Positions 23,274 through 32,732 are shown, numbered from the stretch's first letter. The stretch is 64,000 nt of DNA from Planctomycetota bacterium (GCA_029259695.1 JAJDEQ010000069.1:1-64000), one strand, 5' to 3'. The notes: a model not told the origin generated them from the letters alone. Numbers and translations: made by a program.

Positions 23274-25055
23274 ATGAGAGCGGCATTCGGCTGGGTCCTG
23301 ATGGGTGTGATCGCTTCGCGCGCGGCGATCGCGGGCGACGGCCTGATCCCCGCCGGGTCGATCAACGCGGTGTTCTCGAACCCGCCCATCGCCGTGGTGC
23401 ACGAGCCGCACCCGATCGTCGAGCGGCACGCGCGGGGCGTGCGCGACGCGTTCTTCGCGGGCGGGGAACTGATCCCCGCTGACGAGGCCGTCGAGCGCGA
23501 CCTGTCGGGCTTCAACGTGATCGTGTACGGGACGCCCGGGGGCAACGCGTGGATCGCCGAGCACGCCGAGGCGTTGCCGTTCGCGTTCGGGGCGGGTGAG
23601 GTGCGCGTGCAGGACAAGCGCTTCGAGGGCGCGCAGCTCCGCGCCATCTGCGCCGTGAAGAACCCGCAGAATCACGAACGACGTGCCGTCGTCTACGTCG
23701 CCGCCCGCCCGCAGGACATCGCGGGCATCAACAACCTGCACCACGGGCCGACCGAGTGGCTGGTGGCCGACGGCGGGCGCACGCTCGCCGCGGGCGACTA
23801 CGTGATCACCGGGCCGCTCGGTGTCGAGGCGCAGCGGGCGGATCTGAACTTCGTCATCGAGCGCATCGAGGCCGTGCACCCGGCAACGGTGCAGGGAGTC
23901 CCGGACAGCGTCCAGGCCGCGATCGACGAGGCCGAGCGCGCGGTCAGGAAGCCGTTGAGCCGGGAGCAGTTCTGGTTGGTGCTCAACCGGCTGCTGCTCT
24001 CGCTGGACGATGCCCACACCAGCCTCGGTCGACAACGTTCGGGGCGCGGCGTGAACCTGCCCCTGCGCTGGCTGCGCGAGGGTCTGGTGGTGAGCGCCGA
24101 CACCGACCAGCTCGAACGGGGCGACCACCTGATCGCGCTGGGCGGGCGCAGCGAGGAGGCGCTGCTGACCGCGTTGCGAGACATCGTTCCGGCGGAGAAC
24201 GACGGGTGGATCCGCCATACGGCCGAGACGGCGCTCACCGAAGTCGAGGTGTTGACGGCGCTGGGCCTGGTGGACGACGACGAGTTGCAAGTCACCCTCG
24301 AGCGCGACGGCAAGCGCGTGGGTCACAAGCTGCCCGTCAGCTCACCGCCCGACGCCGAGCCCCGTCCCCCCTGGGTGCGCTACAGCATCGACACGGACGC
24401 GTCGCTCGGCGTGTTCACGCTCGACTCGTCCCGCTGGGACGACGTCTACCGGGCGCGCCTGCGCGAGTTCTTCGAGGCTGTGCACGAGGCGGACGTCGAG
24501 CGCATCGCCGTCGACGTGCGCCGCAACAGTGGCGGCAACTCGATGGTCGTCGACGCCTTCATCACCTATCTCGACGTCGACACCTACCAGGGCTACACCG
24601 GGGCCGTGCGCACGTCCGACGACTCGGTGGCGCAGCGCGGGCTCGAAGGGCGCGAGCGGGGCTACGTCGAGTACGGCCCCACGTCCAAGAAGAACCGACG
24701 CGTCGAAGACCTGCCGCCGTTCGACGGCGAGATCTTCATCCTCACCTCGCCCGCCACGTTCTCCAGCGGCAGCTGGTTCGCCGTGATCTTCCAGGACAAC
24801 GGGCTGGGCACGATCGTGGGCGAACCCACGGGCAACGCGCCATCCTCGTTCGGGGACATCCTGACCTTCTCCCTGCCCGCGAGCGGCTTCTCGTTCAGCA
24901 TGTCCTACAAGCGTTGGTTGCGTCCCGACCGGGAGCGGGATCCGGCGACGACGCTCGAGCCGGACGTGCTCGTGCCGCTCACCCGCGAACACCTCGTGCT
25001 GGGCATCGATCCGGTGCTCGAGCGGCTGCGGGGCCTCGCCAGGCGCGGGCGCTGA
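23274..25055 (+). CDS. Exported S41-family (tail-specific/C-terminal processing) peptidase
   Basis: A TGGAGGAGAA site precedes the ATG at 23274, giving 593 aa with a signal peptide (MRAAFGWVLMGVIASRAAIA|GDG). An N-terminal region of about 220 residues has no domain I recognise. It is followed by a helical segment (REQFWLVLNRLLLSLDDAHT) typical of the S41 N-terminal subdomain, a PDZ-like region (GLVVSADTDQLERGDHLIAL), and the S41 core with RIAVDVRRNSGGNS, the catalytic-serine strand SPATFSSGSWFAVIF, and GTIVGEPTGNAPSSFGD. The protein therefore probably cleaves periplasmic or extracellular proteins at C-terminal tails, though many homologues in this clade are uncharacterised. The catalytic Lys of CtpA is not obviously placed. 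The next gene, 38 nt downstream on the same strand, is probably co-transcribed. Confidence 0.85.
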   Translation: MRAAFGWVLMGVIASRAAIAGDGLIPAGSINAVFSNPPIAVVHEPHPIVERHARGVRDAFFAGGELIPADEAVERDLSGFNVIVYGTPGGNAWIAEHAEALPFAFGAGEVRVQDKRFEGAQLRAICAVKNPQNHERRAVVYVAARPQDIAGINNLHHGPTEWLVADGGRTLAAGDYVITGPLGVEAQRADLNFVIERIEAVHPATVQGVPDSVQAAIDEAERAVRKPLSREQFWLVLNRLLLSLDDAHTSLGRQRSGRGVNLPLRWLREGLVVSADTDQLERGDHLIALGGRSEEALLTALRDIVPAENDGWIRHTAETALTEVEVLTALGLVDDDELQVTLERDGKRVGHKLPVSSPPDAEPRPPWVRYSIDTDASLGVFTLDSSRWDDVYRARLREFFEAVHEADVERIAVDVRRNSGGNSMVVDAFITYLDVDTYQGYTGAVRTSDDSVAQRGLEGRERGYVEYGPTSKKNRRVEDLPPFDGEIFILTSPATFSSGSWFAVIFQDNGLGTIVGEPTGNAPSSFGDILTFSLPASGFSFSMSYKRWLRPDRERDPATTLEPDVLVPLTREHLVLGIDPVLERLRGLARRGR

Positions 25056-25093
25056 TGCCGTCCGGACCGGGAGGCAACGTCAGGAGGAGCGCG

Positions 25094-26941
25094 GTGTTGG
25101 GATCGAGGCCATCGATGGTGTTCGCCCGCGTGTGCTGCGTGCTGTTGGCGTGCGCGGTCAGCCGGCAGGGCAGTGCTCAGGAGCGACGGCCTGACCAACC
25201 CCTGCGCGAGCTGCTCACGCGCCCCGAGGAGACGGTCGCCTACGAATCGTTCGAGGAGCAGACGCGGCAGCTCTATCCATGGGTCGGGGACAAGGTCGCC
25301 TTCCTCACCCGTTCGGCGGACCTCGACGTCGTCACCATGACGCGGCTGGTCGAGGTGTTCGACGGCGTCTACGACTTCTATCAAGCGGCGACGGGGCGCA
25401 CACCGCGGCGTGCCAAGCACCTCGACGGGAAGCTGACGATCGCCGAGGAGCCGGAGACCTGCGGCGCGGGGTGCGGCTACCTGGGCTACACGGGCATCGA
25501 GTTGACTCCCGAGGCCTTCGAGGAGCTCTACCAGAAGCTCCGTGTGGATGGTCGCGTCGACCAGGCGCTGCCCTACGAGTTCGGCCGCAACTTCTGGTTC
25601 TACGCAGACCGACTCGAGTATGCCGAGGAGCACGACACGGGCAGCATCACGACGGGCTATGCGGTGCTGATGCGGTTCTGGGCGCTCGAAGCCGTGGGCT
25701 GCCGCGTGGCGCGCTTCCACGACGCCGAAGGAGATGCCTTCGTCACGGCTGTCGAAGGGCTCGTGGATGCATACGAAGGGGACCGCCGGTCGACCTGGAA
25801 GCGGACCCTGCGCAAGGGCCGCGGGGTCGACAACGCGCTGGGGTTGGGCGCGACGGACCTGTTCGCGTCGTTCCTCATGCGCGCGCGTCGTGAGAGTGCG
25901 CACGCCGACTTCACCACGCGTATCTGGCGCTACGCAGGTCACCAGCCCGTGGCGAAGTCGACAGAGGACGCGGTCGACAATCTCGTCGTCGCCGCGAGCC
26001 TCGCCGCCCAGCGCGACCTATCGGACCTGTTCAAGAAGCGTTGGAAGTTCCCGCAGTCCGCCGCGGCGAAGCGCCGCATCACCGAGGGGCTCGAGTCGGG
26101 GGTCGAACCGAACGGCAACCGGCCCGGAACGCTTCTCTCCGATGGTGGTGTCGGGAGTTTCGTCTTCGACACGACGTCATCGACGAGCGTTCGCCCGGTG
26201 CGCGTGTGGTACTCGATTCCCGAGCGCCGGCGCCCATCGACACCGATCTTGTTCGTGATGCACGGCATGAGCCGGACGGCCGAACGGTATCGGGACGCGT
26301 GGGCTGACCATGCGCGCAACGAGAAGCTCGTCCTGCTCGTGCCGGAGTTCTCGCAGCAACACTACCCGGGAAGCCGCATGTACAACCTCGGCAACCGCTT
26401 CGATGTCGCCGGCCAGCCCGAGCCGAGCGAGGCGTGGAGTTTCACGGCGATCGAACGGATCTTCGATCACGTGCGACAGGAGCTGGACCTGCGCGTTGAC
26501 GATTACGCCATCTACGGCCACTCGGCCGGGGCACAGTTCGTCCACCGCATGGTCCTGTCCCTGCCGGAGTCGCGCATCCGCCTGGCAGTGGCAGCCAACG
26601 CGGGCTGGTACACCATGCCGAGCGAGGAAGAGGAGTGGCCCTATGGGTTGGGGTCGAGCGGGATCGACACCGGAGGCCTGGAGCAGGCATTCGCCCGCAA
26701 GCTGTGTGTCCTGCTGGGTGAACGGGATGTGGATGAGCGGGGAGCGAACCTGCGCCGCACGCCGGAGGCCATGCGTCAGGGGCGACATCGGCTCGAGCGC
26801 GGTCACGCCTTCTTCGAAGCGGCTCGCGACTTCGCGAGGGAGCAGCACTGGCCGTTTCGTTGGGAAGTGAAGACCGTACCCGGCGTGGGTCACAGCAACT
26901 CGGGCATGCAACCGGCCGCTGCGAAGTGGTTGGATCTCTGA
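25094..26941 (+). CDS. Exported alpha/beta hydrolase with degenerate zincin-like N-terminal domain
   Basis: A GTG at 25094 is preceded 6 nt upstream by the consensus AGGAGG, so I prefer it to the in-frame ATG at 25055 that overlaps the previous stop. Residues 1-34 look like a signal peptide (VLLACAVSRQGSAQ). The N-terminal half (about 35-330) has the look of a gluzincin/M60-type domain (DVVTMTRLVEVFDGVYDFYQ, ELTPEAFEELYQKL), but the expected HExxH position reads YEFGRNFWFY, so zinc catalysis is unlikely. The C-terminal half is an alpha/beta hydrolase: oxyanion strand TPILFVMHGMSRTAERY, nucleophile elbow IYGHSAGAQFV (Ser477), late GVGHSNSG (His600), and a probable acid in LLGERDVDE. The usual relatives are esterases or poly-hydroxyalkanoate-depolymerase-like enzymes. 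Location: periplasm or outside the cell. Confidence 0.8.
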   Translation: MLGSRPSMVFARVCCVLLACAVSRQGSAQERRPDQPLRELLTRPEETVAYESFEEQTRQLYPWVGDKVAFLTRSADLDVVTMTRLVEVFDGVYDFYQAATGRTPRRAKHLDGKLTIAEEPETCGAGCGYLGYTGIELTPEAFEELYQKLRVDGRVDQALPYEFGRNFWFYADRLEYAEEHDTGSITTGYAVLMRFWALEAVGCRVARFHDAEGDAFVTAVEGLVDAYEGDRRSTWKRTLRKGRGVDNALGLGATDLFASFLMRARRESAHADFTTRIWRYAGHQPVAKSTEDAVDNLVVAASLAAQRDLSDLFKKRWKFPQSAAAKRRITEGLESGVEPNGNRPGTLLSDGGVGSFVFDTTSSTSVRPVRVWYSIPERRRPSTPILFVMHGMSRTAERYRDAWADHARNEKLVLLVPEFSQQHYPGSRMYNLGNRFDVAGQPEPSEAWSFTAIERIFDHVRQELDLRVDDYAIYGHSAGAQFVHRMVLSLPESRIRLAVAANAGWYTMPSEEEEWPYGLGSSGIDTGGLEQAFARKLCVLLGERDVDERGANLRRTPEAMRQGRHRLERGHAFFEAARDFAREQHWPFRWEVKTVPGVGHSNSGMQPAAAKWLDL

Positions 26942-26971
26942 GCTCAGGTCGGGCGCTTCGTGTCGTGCAGC

Positions 26972-28012
26972 TCAAGCCTCGGGCGCCTCTTTCTCCAGCG
27001 CCTTGATCCGGATGTCCAGGTGGGCGAGGCGAGCCTTGAGCTCGTCGCGGTGCTCGTCGGAGGCGCCTCCTACCGAGGTCTTCATCGCGGCGATCTCCGC
27101 CGCGATCCGCGCGCGGTCTTCGCGCAGCTCCGTGAGCTGGGCGGCGACCTCGGCCTTGTCGAAGATGCGCGTCTCGGGCACGTCCTCGACCTCCGGCTCC
27201 GTCGTGCGCAGCGGCTCGGGGATGATCGGCGTGTCGTCCACCCGTCGCTGGCTCATGAAGGTCGGCGACATGACCTCCACGCCCGCTCCGTGCAACTCGT
27301 CGAGCACGCGCTTGCGCAACGTGGAACGCGCGGTGAGCAGGTGCTTCACCTTCGGGAGGAAGCCGGCGACGCGGTAGGTGATCGCGAAGTCGCCCAGTTC
27401 CATCACCTGCACGAAGGGCTCCTCGAGCCCCGCCGCGAGGCCGGCGTCCACCAGCAACGTCTCCACCCGATTGCGCGGCTCGTCGTAACCGAGCGAGAGT
27501 CGGCACGAGATGATCGTGCCCGACGAGCGCACGACGGTGATGGGGTGGTTCACCAGGTACATGTTGGGCAGGGTGGTGAGGTCGCGATCCTCGGTCTGGA
27601 TCTCGGTGTGGAACAGGCCGCGCTCGGTGATGCGTCCGAACTCATCACCGACCCGCACGAAGTCGCCGGGCCGGTAGCTCTTCACCATGCGCAGCATGAG
27701 ACCGGCCATGGCGTTGGCGACGAAGGTGGTCGATGCCAGGCCGATGGTCGCCGTGAACACGAGCCCGAGCAGTCTCAGCAGTTGCCCCTGGGTCTCGTCC
27801 GAGACCGGGAGCACGATCACGATCAGCGTCAGGCCCAGTGCGGTCAGCACCAGCATGCCGAGCTGGCGCGGGGCCTTGCGCTCCTCTCCCAGTTCGCCGC
27901 GACGCAGCAGCAGCCAGTCGGCGAACCACAGGATCAAGACGACGGCCGTCAGCGCCCCGAGGGTGGGCGCGAAGTCGGCGAGCGACGTGTAGACCTCCCG
28001 CAGCCACTGCAT
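26972..28012 (-). CDS. MscS-family mechanosensitive channel
   Basis: The 346-aa protein has three hydrophobic segments (about 15-35, 48-68 and 78-105). The pore-lining third helix is followed by the MscS signature AMAGLMLRMVKSYRPGDFVR and VGDEFGRITERGLFHTEIQT, then LPNMYLVNHPI, which marks the beta domain. The C-terminal about 60 residues form a predicted coiled coil (VAAQLTELREDRARIAAEI). The size is close to that of small MscS-type channels, and the C-terminal coil is an addition. Expected role: pressure-relief channel in the inner membrane under hypo-osmotic shock. It is convergent with the hydrolase gene. Confidence 0.9.
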   Translation of the reverse strand: MQWLREVYTSLADFAPTLGALTAVVLILWFADWLLLRRGELGEERKAPRQLGMLVLTALGLTLIVIVLPVSDETQGQLLRLLGLVFTATIGLASTTFVANAMAGLMLRMVKSYRPGDFVRVGDEFGRITERGLFHTEIQTEDRDLTTLPNMYLVNHPITVVRSSGTIISCRLSLGYDEPRNRVETLLVDAGLAAGLEEPFVQVMELGDFAITYRVAGFLPKVKHLLTARSTLRKRVLDELHGAGVEVMSPTFMSQRRVDDTPIIPEPLRTTEPEVEDVPETRIFDKAEVAAQLTELREDRARIAAEIAAMKTSVGGASDEHRDELKARLAHLDIRIKALEKEAPEA

Positions 28013-28111
28013 CCGCTGTCCTCCCGTCCGGCCCGTGCGCCGGCTCCGCGATCTTCGGCCGTACTGTAGGTGCTCGGTCGGCGGACCGCGAGCGACCGCT
28101 GCCGATGCCGG

Positions 28112-29308
28112 TCAGAAGTACCGCAGCACGCTGCGCGGGTGCTCGGACTTCACCTGGCGATACCAGCGGCAGATGGGGTAGAGCACGATCAGGCTGATCA
28201 GGGTGGCGAGCAGTGCGCGGTGCAGGCCCATGTGCGTGTGCAGTTGGGCTTCCGACATGTCGGTGCCCGAGTACACGCCGAGCAGGCGAGCCGCCAGCTC
28301 GAACAGGGCGATGTGCGCCACGTAGAAGAAGAACGCGGTCTGCCCGAACACGAGCAGCGGCCCCTTGCCCGCTGCCGGTGCGGGGTGGTTGCGGTTCCAG
28401 CGGAACATGAACGACATGATCAGCGCCATCAGGCCCAGTTCGAGCGCGGTGTAGGCGATGCTCGGTGGGTACTTGCTCACGTGCAGCCACTGCACCCAGG
28501 AGTCGTCGAGGCGCTCGAGCCGCGAGTCGCCGTAGCCGTCCATGAAGCGGATCACGGCGAACAGGGTGAGGCCCGCGACCCCGCACAACAGCAGCACGTG
28601 CGACACGTGCGCCTCGGCGTCGTCGCGTTCGCGCAAGCCGATCAGCCAGCGTCCCAGGGCCCAACCGAGGGCCATCATCGCCCACCAGGGCACCACCGGG
28701 TAGGCGATCATGAACGGCATGCGCCCGTCGATCGGTTGACCCGTGGTGGTGTCGAGACCGAAGAAGCCGGTGCTCAGGAACAGCGCCTGCAACCAGTCGC
28801 CGACCGTGTCGGCCAGCACGAAGCCGGGGGGCATCCACGACTCGGCCGCGGCGACGACGGCGAGCGCGAGCACGACCAGCGCCGCCGTGGGCAGGCGCCG
28901 CAGCGGGATCATGAGCAGCATCGCCAAGCCGATGGCCGTCATGACCTGGAGCATGAACATGCCCGGGGCCCAGACGATGTTGATGAACGTCAGGTCGACG
29001 GCCAGGATCAGCAGCCCGCGCACCAGCAGGTCGCGGTCGATGCTGCGCGGCGACACGCCCTGGCGCTGCTTGCGCGCGACGCTGAACGCGAGCGACGTCC
29101 CGGCCAGGAACAGGAACACCGGTGCGCAGATGTGACTGGTCCAGCGCACGAAGAACTCGAGCCCGTCGAGCGGCAGCGCGGGGTCGTAGAAGTAGACCGA
29201 GTCCCCGACCGGCCGGTTCGGGTTGAACGCGGCGCCTGCGTGGTCCACCGCCATGAGCACCATGGCGAGCCCGCGCATCCAGTCGATCGGTGCGATGCGG
29301 AAGTTCAT
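28112..29308 (-). CDS. DUF1624/HGSNAT-like multi-pass membrane protein
   Basis: The 398-aa polytopic protein opens with APIDWMRGLAMVLMAVDHAG, the diagnostic N-terminal motif (R-G-x-x-M-x-x-M-x-x-D-H) of the DUF1624 / heparan-alpha-glucosaminide N-acetyltransferase-like family. It then has about ten transmembrane helices, including SHICAPVFLFLAGTSLAFSV. The family is related to membrane acyltransferases; the mammalian relative transfers acetyl from cytosolic acetyl-CoA across the membrane to glucosamine ends, but the bacterial substrate is unknown. It may modify envelope sugars. The gene stands alone between MscS and the ABC exporter, all on the minus strand, with 99 bp separating it from MscS. 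Confidence 0.85.
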   Translation of the reverse strand: MNFRIAPIDWMRGLAMVLMAVDHAGAAFNPNRPVGDSVYFYDPALPLDGLEFFVRWTSHICAPVFLFLAGTSLAFSVARKQRQGVSPRSIDRDLLVRGLLILAVDLTFINIVWAPGMFMLQVMTAIGLAMLLMIPLRRLPTAALVVLALAVVAAAESWMPPGFVLADTVGDWLQALFLSTGFFGLDTTTGQPIDGRMPFMIAYPVVPWWAMMALGWALGRWLIGLRERDDAEAHVSHVLLLCGVAGLTLFAVIRFMDGYGDSRLERLDDSWVQWLHVSKYPPSIAYTALELGLMALIMSFMFRWNRNHPAPAAGKGPLLVFGQTAFFFYVAHIALFELAARLLGVYSGTDMSEAQLHTHMGLHRALLATLISLIVLYPICRWYRQVKSEHPRSVLRYF

Positions 29309-29375
29309 CCCGCGCCGAGTCTACCGCGATGGCTGCGCGTCCCGCCGGCGGATCCGGCGCCCAACGCGCGACCGG

Positions 29376-30704
29376 TCACTTCGCGAACAGCCACCCGAAG
29401 AGCGTCTTGAAGCTGGGCGTCTGGCCCTGGAACAGGATGCCGATGCGGAAGATCTTGCCGCCCGCCCAGACGGCGAACAGGGTGAAGAGCGTCGAGCCCA
29501 GCAGCGCCAGGGCCAGCTCCCACCAAGGCACACCCGGGGGAATGGCCATGCGCAGGAACATCATCATCGGCGTCATGGGTGGGATGAAGGAGAGCACCTG
29601 GGCCAGGGTCCCGTCGGGCGCCTGGATCACTGGGCCCAGGAACATCAGCGGCCCGACCAACATGATCATGGCCGGCATCATCAACGTCTGGCTGTCCTGG
29701 ATCTCCGAACACGCGGCGCCGATGGCGGAGAAGATCGCGCCCGAGGTCAGCAGCAACAGCAGCATGAAGAACAGGAACCAGGCCAGGATGCCCGGGTTGA
29801 GTGCGTCGAGGATCGGCTGGGGGACACCGTCGATGTTGTGCACGAACACGAGCGCACCACCGAGGTAGAGCAGCGCCAGGGTCATCGACATGGCGACCGC
29901 CGAGCCGAGCTTGCCCAGCATCAACTCGAACGGCGAGACCGACGACACGAGCACCTCGGCGATCTTCTGCATCTTCTCTTCGAGCACATTGTTGAGCAGG
30001 ATCGGCGTGCTCATCATGACCAGCATGAACATGAGCATCACGAGCACGATCGGGATGAGGATCTGCGAGATCTCGTCGACCTCCTCGGCCTCCTTGCGCT
30101 CGCCCGTCGCCTTGTTCACCGACACGAGCCCCTGGGTCCGCATCCTGACGCCTGCGTTGGCCAGATCGACCTTGGCTTGCTGGCCCTGGGTGAGGCCCGC
30201 GGCGGCGATCAGGTTCCCGGACACGATCTCCTCGATCTTGTACTCCAGCCAGTCGGGCAGGTCGTCCGCGGTGGGTGTGTCGGTGGACCAGGTCAGGCCG
30301 CGCTCGCTGCCGGCTTCGAGTGAGAGCACGTTCTTGCCGACGGTGAGGAAGCCGAGGATCTCGCCGGCCTCCACGCGCTCGGAGTAGATCTCATCGAGGG
30401 GGCGGTCGTCGCCCGTGGCGACGTCGTCGTCGAGGGCCCAGCGGGCCCGATCCTGGTTGCCCTCTTCATCGTTCAGGTTCGCGTTGCGGACTTCGAGCTG
30501 GGTCTCGATCTCGTCCCGCAACCCACCCGAGTTGTCGATCACCGCGAAGACCTGCTCGTCGAGGTCCTTGGTGTTCTCCGCGATGGCGACCGCAATGGCG
30601 CCGCCACCCATCAGCACCGGCATCAGCACGATGCCCAGGATGAAGGCCTTGGAGCGGATGGCCTTGAGGTACTCGTTCACGGCGACCGTGCGGACCTTGC
30701 TCAT
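29376..30704 (-). CDS. ABC-2 exporter permease (NatB-like)
   Basis: The 442-aa protein has one N-terminal transmembrane helix (FILGIVLMPVLMGGGAIAVA), a large extracytoplasmic loop (about 40-200), and then five to six helices (LIPIVLVMLMFMLVMMSTPI onward) with the conserved LNNVLEEKMQKIAEVLVSSV element, the coupling region of NatB/ABC-2 permeases. Its ATG overlaps the stop of the ATPase gene upstream by 4 nt (ATGA), so the two are translationally coupled and form one exporter. NatAB exports sodium in Bacillus; other family members move drugs or lipids. No evidence here picks a substrate. Confidence 0.88.
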   Translation of the reverse strand: MSKVRTVAVNEYLKAIRSKAFILGIVLMPVLMGGGAIAVAIAENTKDLDEQVFAVIDNSGGLRDEIETQLEVRNANLNDEEGNQDRARWALDDDVATGDDRPLDEIYSERVEAGEILGFLTVGKNVLSLEAGSERGLTWSTDTPTADDLPDWLEYKIEEIVSGNLIAAAGLTQGQQAKVDLANAGVRMRTQGLVSVNKATGERKEAEEVDEISQILIPIVLVMLMFMLVMMSTPILLNNVLEEKMQKIAEVLVSSVSPFELMLGKLGSAVAMSMTLALLYLGGALVFVHNIDGVPQPILDALNPGILAWFLFFMLLLLLTSGAIFSAIGAACSEIQDSQTLMMPAMIMLVGPLMFLGPVIQAPDGTLAQVLSFIPPMTPMMMFLRMAIPPGVPWWELALALLGSTLFTLFAVWAGGKIFRIGILFQGQTPSFKTLFGWLFAK

Positions 30705-31639
30705 CGGATCGCCTCCTCTTCGGCGCTCGTGAGGGCCGCGCCGTTGCTCGCGTCGGGCCCCGCGATGCGCACGAAGATGTCGTGCAGTGAAGGCTTCGCG
30801 ATCTCGAAGTGCTGCACCGTCGTGTGCTGGACCAGATGAGCCAGCAGCGCCTGCGGGTCACCGGCCATGCGCACCTCCTGCACCTGGCCCAGGTCGACGA
30901 CCTTCTCGACCGAGGGGTGCTCGCGTACCAGCTCCGGCCCGCCGCTGATGCGCAGCCGGACGGTGTCGGTGCCGTAGTGTTCCTGGATCGAGGCGAGGGT
31001 GCCGTCGAGCACCTTGCGCCCCTTGAAGATCATGAACACGAAGTCGCACATCTGCTCGGCCATGGACATGTCGTGAGTGGAGAAGATGACCGTGGTGCCC
31101 TGGCGATTGAGCTCCAGGATCGCGTCGCGCAGCACCTCGTGGTTCACCGGGTCGAGGCCCGTGAACGGCTCGTCCAGGATCAGCAGCTCGGGACGCGAGA
31201 TGACCGTGGCGATGAACTGCACCTTCTGCGCCATGCCCTTGCTCAGCGCCTCGATCTTCTTGTTGCCCGCGTCGGCCAGGTCGAGGCGCTCGAGCCACTC
31301 GGTGCCCGCGCGGCGCGCGTCGGCGAACGACATGCCCTTGAGCGAGCCGTAGTACCCCAGGATCTGGTGCACCTTGAGCTTCTTGTAGAGGCCGCGCTCC
31401 TCGGGCAGGTAGCCCACCCGGTCGTTGGCTGCGCGCAGCGCCTCTTCGCCCAGCACTTCGATGCGACCCTCGTCGGGGTGGATGATGTTCAGGATCATGC
31501 GCAGGCTCGTGGTCTTGCCCGAGCCGTTGGGGCCGATGAAGCCGTAGATCGACTCGCGCGGGACCTCGAGCGACAGGTCGTCGACGGCGACCTGGGTCTT
31601 GTAGCGTTTGGTCACGCCCTGCAGGCGTACGGCGTCCAT
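30701..31639 (-). CDS. ABC exporter ATPase (NatA-like)
   Basis: I start it at the ATG at 31639 (GGGAG site upstream; MDAVRLQGVTKRYKTQ), not at an in-frame ATG 18 codons earlier. The 312-aa protein has Walker A (GPNGSGKTTS), Q-loop region (VGYLPEERGLYKKL), signature motif (EALSKGMAQKVQF), Walker B plus D-loop (LLILDEPFTGLDP) and H-loop (IFSTHDMSM), followed by the about 80-residue C-terminal domain common in NatA-type ATPases. It powers the permease encoded immediately downstream with a 4-nt overlap. The ATPase resembles the second exporter ATPase at 42549 in the unusual KG-x-x-QKVQF signature, suggesting an old duplication. Confidence 0.92.
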   Translation of the reverse strand: MDAVRLQGVTKRYKTQVAVDDLSLEVPRESIYGFIGPNGSGKTTSLRMILNIIHPDEGRIEVLGEEALRAANDRVGYLPEERGLYKKLKVHQILGYYGSLKGMSFADARRAGTEWLERLDLADAGNKKIEALSKGMAQKVQFIATVISRPELLILDEPFTGLDPVNHEVLRDAILELNRQGTTVIFSTHDMSMAEQMCDFVFMIFKGRKVLDGTLASIQEHYGTDTVRLRISGGPELVREHPSVEKVVDLGQVQEVRMAGDPQALLAHLVQHTTVQHFEIAKPSLHDIFVRIAGPDASNGAALTSAEEEAIR

Positions 31640-31767
31640 GCATGATCTCCCGGTAGGGCGCACGATGGTGGGGCAGGCGCCTCCGTCCCGCAAGGGGGCG
31701 CTCGGCCCGGAGGCCGATCGGTCACGCCGAGGCCATCGGTCGCGCCGGCGATCCGGTCAGGCGCACG

Positions 31768-32040
31768 TCAAGCGGTCGGGCCGGATCGGGCCAGCTCGTC
31801 CAACTGCCGTTCGAGCTGCGTGATGCGCGCCTCCATGCCGCTGCGCAGGCTGCGGTCGAAGAGGCGGGTGAAGAACGATGTGAGCATGCCCGTGCTCAAC
31901 AGCGCGATGACGAAGGTGAGTACGTACATGGCGACCCGCCCGGTCAGGTCGATGGACAGGTTGCCGAACAGCTCGATGCCGAGGTACGACAGCAGGCCGC
32001 CCACGACGGTGGCTGCCAGGGACACGATGATCGGGCGCAT
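31768..32040 (-). CDS. Small two-helix membrane protein with coiled-coil tail
   Basis: The ATG at 32040 (MRPIIVSL) has a consensus GGGGAGGAG site upstream; an earlier in-frame ATG at 32064 has none. The 90-aa product has two transmembrane helices (ATVVGGLLSYLGIELFG and VAMYVLTFVIALLSTGML), a short basic stretch (TRLFDRSLRSG), and a C-terminal heptad-like helix (EARITQLERQLDELARSG). I recognise no family. It lies upstream of the ABC exporter on the same strand (128 nt before the ATPase start) and is divergent from the Nudix gene. Confidence 0.7.
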   Translation of the reverse strand: MRPIIVSLAATVVGGLLSYLGIELFGNLSIDLTGRVAMYVLTFVIALLSTGMLTSFFTRLFDRSLRSGMEARITQLERQLDELARSGPTA

Positions 32041-32179
32041 GGCTCTCCTCCCCAGGGTGCGCACCCAACGGGTGAGCTCCGAACTCGTCCGCGCCGAGCT
32101 CCGGCGCGACGTCCCATCCTACCCGCGCAGCCGGGACGTGTGGACGACGGGAACGTGACGCGTCGAGTACCGTGACGTC

Positions 32180-32725
32180 ATGCAGACGCCACCGGACTGG
32201 ACGACGACGGATGAGGAACACCTGCTGCACTGCCGGGTGTTCGACGTGCACAAGGCCAACGCGATCTCACCGCGCACCGGGGCGGCCCACAGCTTCTTTC
32301 GCATCGTGGCGGGCGACTGGGTCAACGTGATCCCGATCACGGCGGACGACAAGGTCGTGATGGTGCAGCAGTACCGCCACGGTTCGCGCGACGTCACGCT
32401 GGAGATTCCCGGCGGCATGGTGGACCCGGGTGAGACGCCCGAGCAGGCCGGCGCCCGGGAGCTGCGCGAGGAGACGGGCTACGCCGCGTCGGTGCTGGAG
32501 TTCATCGGCAAGGTGAATCCCAACCCGGCCCTGTTCGGCAATCACTGCCATACGTTCCTGGCGCGGGACGCGAGGCAGGTCGACGAGATCCGCAACGAGG
32601 GCGCCGAGGAGACCCACGTCGTCACCGTACCCCTGGCCGCGATCTCGGACGTCGTGCGTCGCGGCGAGATCACGCACGCGCTGGTGGTGACCGCCTTCCA
32701 CTGGCTCGCGCTGCAGCGCGAATGA
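32180..32725 (+). CDS. Nudix hydrolase (ADP-ribose pyrophosphatase-like)
   Basis: The 181-aa protein has a complete Nudix box at residues 79-101 (G79, E85, R93-E94, E97-E98, G100), embedded in the pattern EIPGGMVDPGETPEQAGARE that is typical of ADP-ribose/GDP-mannose-type pyrophosphatases (NudF/NudK-like). Upstream are VNVIPITADDKVVMVQQYRH and the Arg-rich turn usual in this group, and downstream NPNPALFGNHCHTFLA. It would cleave a nucleoside diphosphate linked to another moiety, with Mg2+. The substrate within the group cannot be set by eye. Two hairpins follow the stop. Confidence 0.9.
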   Translation: MQTPPDWTTTDEEHLLHCRVFDVHKANAISPRTGAAHSFFRIVAGDWVNVIPITADDKVVMVQQYRHGSRDVTLEIPGGMVDPGETPEQAGARELREETGYAASVLEFIGKVNPNPALFGNHCHTFLARDARQVDEIRNEGAEETHVVTVPLAAISDVVRRGEITHALVVTAFHWLALQRE

Positions 32726-32732
32726 TCCGGCT

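Noticed and set aside
23756-25054. The upstream part of a longer frame leading into the alpha/beta hydrolase gene
   Set aside because: It overlaps the S41 peptidase in another frame and is Arg-rich; the real gene begins at the GTG with AGGAGG at 25094 or at the ATG at 25055.
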